From Planctomycetota bacterium (lineage in GTDB: Bacteria; Planctomycetota; MHYJ01; JACQXL01): a stretch of DNA of 7,458 nt. Below, in pieces: positions 6,056-7,458 of this stretch. A program made the position numbers and the translations under genes. The DNA lies in contig JASEHY010000067.1 in NCBI GenBank assembly GCA_030018555.1, forward strand, positions 1 to 7,458, written 5' to 3'. The notes under the pieces were generated by a model, which did no database searches, was not told the DNA's origin, and was given only the letters and a program-made list of their open reading frames with translations. Within the stretch, counting starts at the first letter, position 1, and every line of letters begins with the position of its first letter.

Positions 6056-6706
6056 ATGAAAAAGCGTAAGGAAGAGATATTGGAATTGGCATGGGTCGGT
6101 AAAGAGAAAGGAACTTTCAGCCGTGTGGATATAGAAAAAAGCACCGACGAACGAGTTTCGGTGGAACTACTTGATGAGTTAATAAAAGATGGATATCTTA
6201 GGGAAACAGACGGGTTAATAGAACTGACAGATAAAGGAGAGGTAGAAGCACGACGAATAATCAGGTCACACCGATTAAGTGAACGACTCTTGGCAGATAT
6301 TCTTGATATCAAACCGCAAACTATGGAGCAACTCGCCTGCACATTTGAGCATTTCCTGAACGAGGAAGTAGTGGATTCTATTTGCACCATTTTAGGTCAT
6401 CCCAAGGAATGTCCACATGGACAACCAATTCCGCCCGGAAAGTGCTGTGAAAAAGCACTAAAGGAAATCTCTTCTATTGTTATACCACTCACGGACATCA
6501 AGGTTGGGTCAGAGGCAAGGGTGTCATATGTTGCTACCAAACATCACCAGAGACTGCATCAACTATTGTCCTTTGGTCTTATTCCAGGGGCGATTATTCG
6601 GATACACCAAACTATCCCTTCTTATGTGCTCAAAATAGGTCAGACCGACATAGCCATAGATGAAGAAGTTGCTAAAGACATCTATGTAAGACTAAAGACA
6701 ATGTAG
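6056..6706 (+). CDS. DtxR-family metal-dependent regulator with FeoA domain
   Basis: A 216-aa cytosolic transcription regulator predicted to sense iron (or manganese) and control feoB. Residues 1-65 form a winged helix-turn-helix. The DtxR dimerisation and metal region follows, with HRLSERLL (H72, E76) and ACTFEHFL (C95, E98, H99), matching known DtxR ligands H79, E83, C102, E105 and H106. The position equivalent to DtxR H98 is E91, so the ancillary metal site may differ. A Cys-rich motif, CPHGQPIPPGKCC (119-131), links to a C-terminal FeoA/SH3-like domain (about 144-216) with RLHQLLSFGLIPGAIIRI. AGGAG (6045-6049) lies 6 nt before the ATG. No separate feoA is present next to feoB, so this fused domain may supply the FeoA-like function or act purely in regulation. 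The closest general relatives are FeoA-tailed DtxR regulators found beside feoB in many bacteria. Confidence 0.9.
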   Translation: MKKRKEEILELAWVGKEKGTFSRVDIEKSTDERVSVELLDELIKDGYLRETDGLIELTDKGEVEARRIIRSHRLSERLLADILDIKPQTMEQLACTFEHFLNEEVVDSICTILGHPKECPHGQPIPPGKCCEKALKEISSIVIPLTDIKVGSEARVSYVATKHHQRLHQLLSFGLIPGAIIRIHQTIPSYVLKIGQTDIAIDEEVAKDIYVRLKTM

Positions 6707-6711
6707 AATAT

Positions 6712-6782
6712 GGTGTCCAAAAAACCGGGTGTTTGCTGATTCGACGGTGCCACGGGTGACAAATTCGGGCTTTTTGGACACC
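6712..6782. repeat. Inverted-repeat element after the DtxR gene
   Basis: Perfect 12-bp inverted ends, GGTGTCCAAAAA (6712-6723) and TTTTTGGACACC (6771-6782), enclose a 47-bp core with further partial complementarity near the arms (CCGGG with TTCGGGC). The core is GC-richer than the flanks and reads, on the minus strand, TCACCCGTGGCACCGTCG, a string I associate with dispersed repeats. It begins 5 bp after the regulator stop. The arms and the T run could terminate transcription from either side, but the large loop is unlike a standard intrinsic terminator. A small non-autonomous element is the preferred reading. Confidence 0.65.
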
Positions 6783-6811
6783 CTGAGAAATACAGTTGAT
6801 TGTTGTTTTTC

Positions 6812-6839
6812 TTGATTCTTCAATATTCTATGATATCAT
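6812..6839 (+). promoter_or_regulatory. Possible promoter of the epimerase gene
   Basis: TTGATT (6812-6817) and TATCAT (6834-6839), 16 bp apart, are moderate matches to sigma70 hexamers. Transcription would start about 6846-6847, two or three bases before the ATG. There is no Shine-Dalgarno before that ATG, so a near-leaderless message is plausible, as for feoB. The region is AT-rich and chance matches are easy, hence the low confidence. Confidence 0.28.
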
Positions 6840-6848
6840 AAAATCATT

Positions 6849-7458
6849 ATGAAGGTTTTAGTTACTGGAGGTGCTGGGTTTATCGGCTCTCATATTGTTG
6901 ATAAACTGGTGGAAAGAGGTGCGAAAGTACGGGTTCTGGATAATTTCTCCGCAGGTAAAATAGAGAATATAAAACCTGTTCTCAAAAAGATAGAACTCAT
7001 CCGTGGCGATATCCGTGATATCCCCACCGTCAAAAGGGCTGTCAGAGGAAACGACTATATTATTCATCAGGCCGCCCTGAAATCAGTCCCGGAGTCCTTG
7101 AAGCGTCCTGAGGAGTTTAATGCCGTCAATGTCTCAGGCACGCTCAACCTCCTGATTCAGGCACATAAAGCCGGTGTTAAACGAGTTGTTTTTGCTTCAT
7201 CCAGTTCTATTTATGGAGATGCCAAGGTATTGCCGCAGAAGGAATCATTTATCCCAGCCCCTATTTCTCCATACGGTGCCACAAAGGTCATTGCAGAGAC
7301 CTACTGTAAAACATTTAGTAGAATGAGATATCTGGAAACGGTCTGCCTGCGGTATTTTAATGTATTCGGACCGAGACAGGAGCCGACCTCGCCTTATGCC
7401 GGCGTGATAATCAAATTCATTAATGCGATGCTGAAGGACAAACGTCCTACCATCTTTG
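6849..7458 (+). CDS. NAD-dependent sugar-nucleotide epimerase/dehydratase (partial)
   Basis: An extended short-chain dehydrogenase acting on nucleotide sugars, probably a UDP-hexose 4-epimerase feeding cell-surface polysaccharide synthesis. The first 203 residues are present and the gene runs off the window; family members are about 310-330 aa. The Rossmann motif GGAGFIGSH (7-15), D31 for the NAD ribose, the SSSSIYG segment (117-123) and the catalytic YxxxK (Y142, K146 in SPYGATK) are all seen. The stretch RYFNVFGPRQ (168-177) followed by SPYAGVI resembles GalE/WbpP-type epimerases more than dehydratases. The start at 6849 places the Rossmann strand at residue 2, as usual, but no Shine-Dalgarno is visible. 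It is separated from the iron genes by a repeat element and is probably transcribed independently. Confidence 0.92.
   Translation, partial: MKVLVTGGAGFIGSHIVDKLVERGAKVRVLDNFSAGKIENIKPVLKKIELIRGDIRDIPTVKRAVRGNDYIIHQAALKSVPESLKRPEEFNAVNVSGTLNLLIQAHKAGVKRVVFASSSSIYGDAKVLPQKESFIPAPISPYGATKVIAETYCKTFSRMRYLETVCLRYFNVFGPRQEPTSPYAGVIIKFINAMLKDKRPTIF

Noticed and set aside
6712..6782. Standard intrinsic terminator after the DtxR gene
   Set aside because: The arms are AT-rich at their inner part, the loop is about 47 nt and the T run lies within the stem rather than after it.

Overview
The window looks like a chromosomal piece of an uncultivated Gram-negative-type bacterium with moderately low GC. The housekeeping genes are bacterial, and almost every intergenic gap is filled with short palindromic or terminal-inverted-repeat elements. 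That repeat style is familiar from candidate-phylum genomes such as Omnitrophota-like lineages, but the assignment is a guess from memory and cannot be proven here.

Left half, minus strand: three genes read leftward from about 3715, probably as one operon. They are an M24 Xaa-Pro peptidase (363 aa), an AmaP-like membrane-anchored Asp23-family protein (209 aa), and a 500-aa MFS transporter that starts 6 bp after the AmaP stop. In many bacteria a pepP/pepQ gene heads a cluster with efp, accB, accC and asp23; here peptidase and AmaP are adjacent and the middle genes are absent. Beyond the transporter, bases 1-427 hold no convincing gene, only inverted repeats and strings of hairpins.

Right half, plus strand: an iron module made of feoB (ferrous iron permease) and a DtxR-type regulator with a C-terminal FeoA/SH3-like domain. 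The 5' end of feoB needs care. The open frame runs upstream to 3996, but that extension lies inside a 119-bp inverted-repeat element; the likely start is 4125. A TTGACA/TAAAAT promoter sits directly against the element's edge and would give an almost leaderless message. A related element with the same CCCGTTAGA terminus lies just behind feoB, so the permease gene is bracketed by two members of one small repeat family. A third, different element (3791-3936) has 12-bp perfect terminal inverted repeats and a perfect 10-bp target duplication, making it the best supported transposition event in the window.

Right end: a further inverted-repeat element (6712-6782) separates the regulator from an NAD-dependent sugar-nucleotide epimerase that runs off the end of the window. 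No tRNA, rRNA, CRISPR array or transposase gene was seen. The genes belong to known families; the unusual content is the repeat elements and how they have reshaped the feoB locus.
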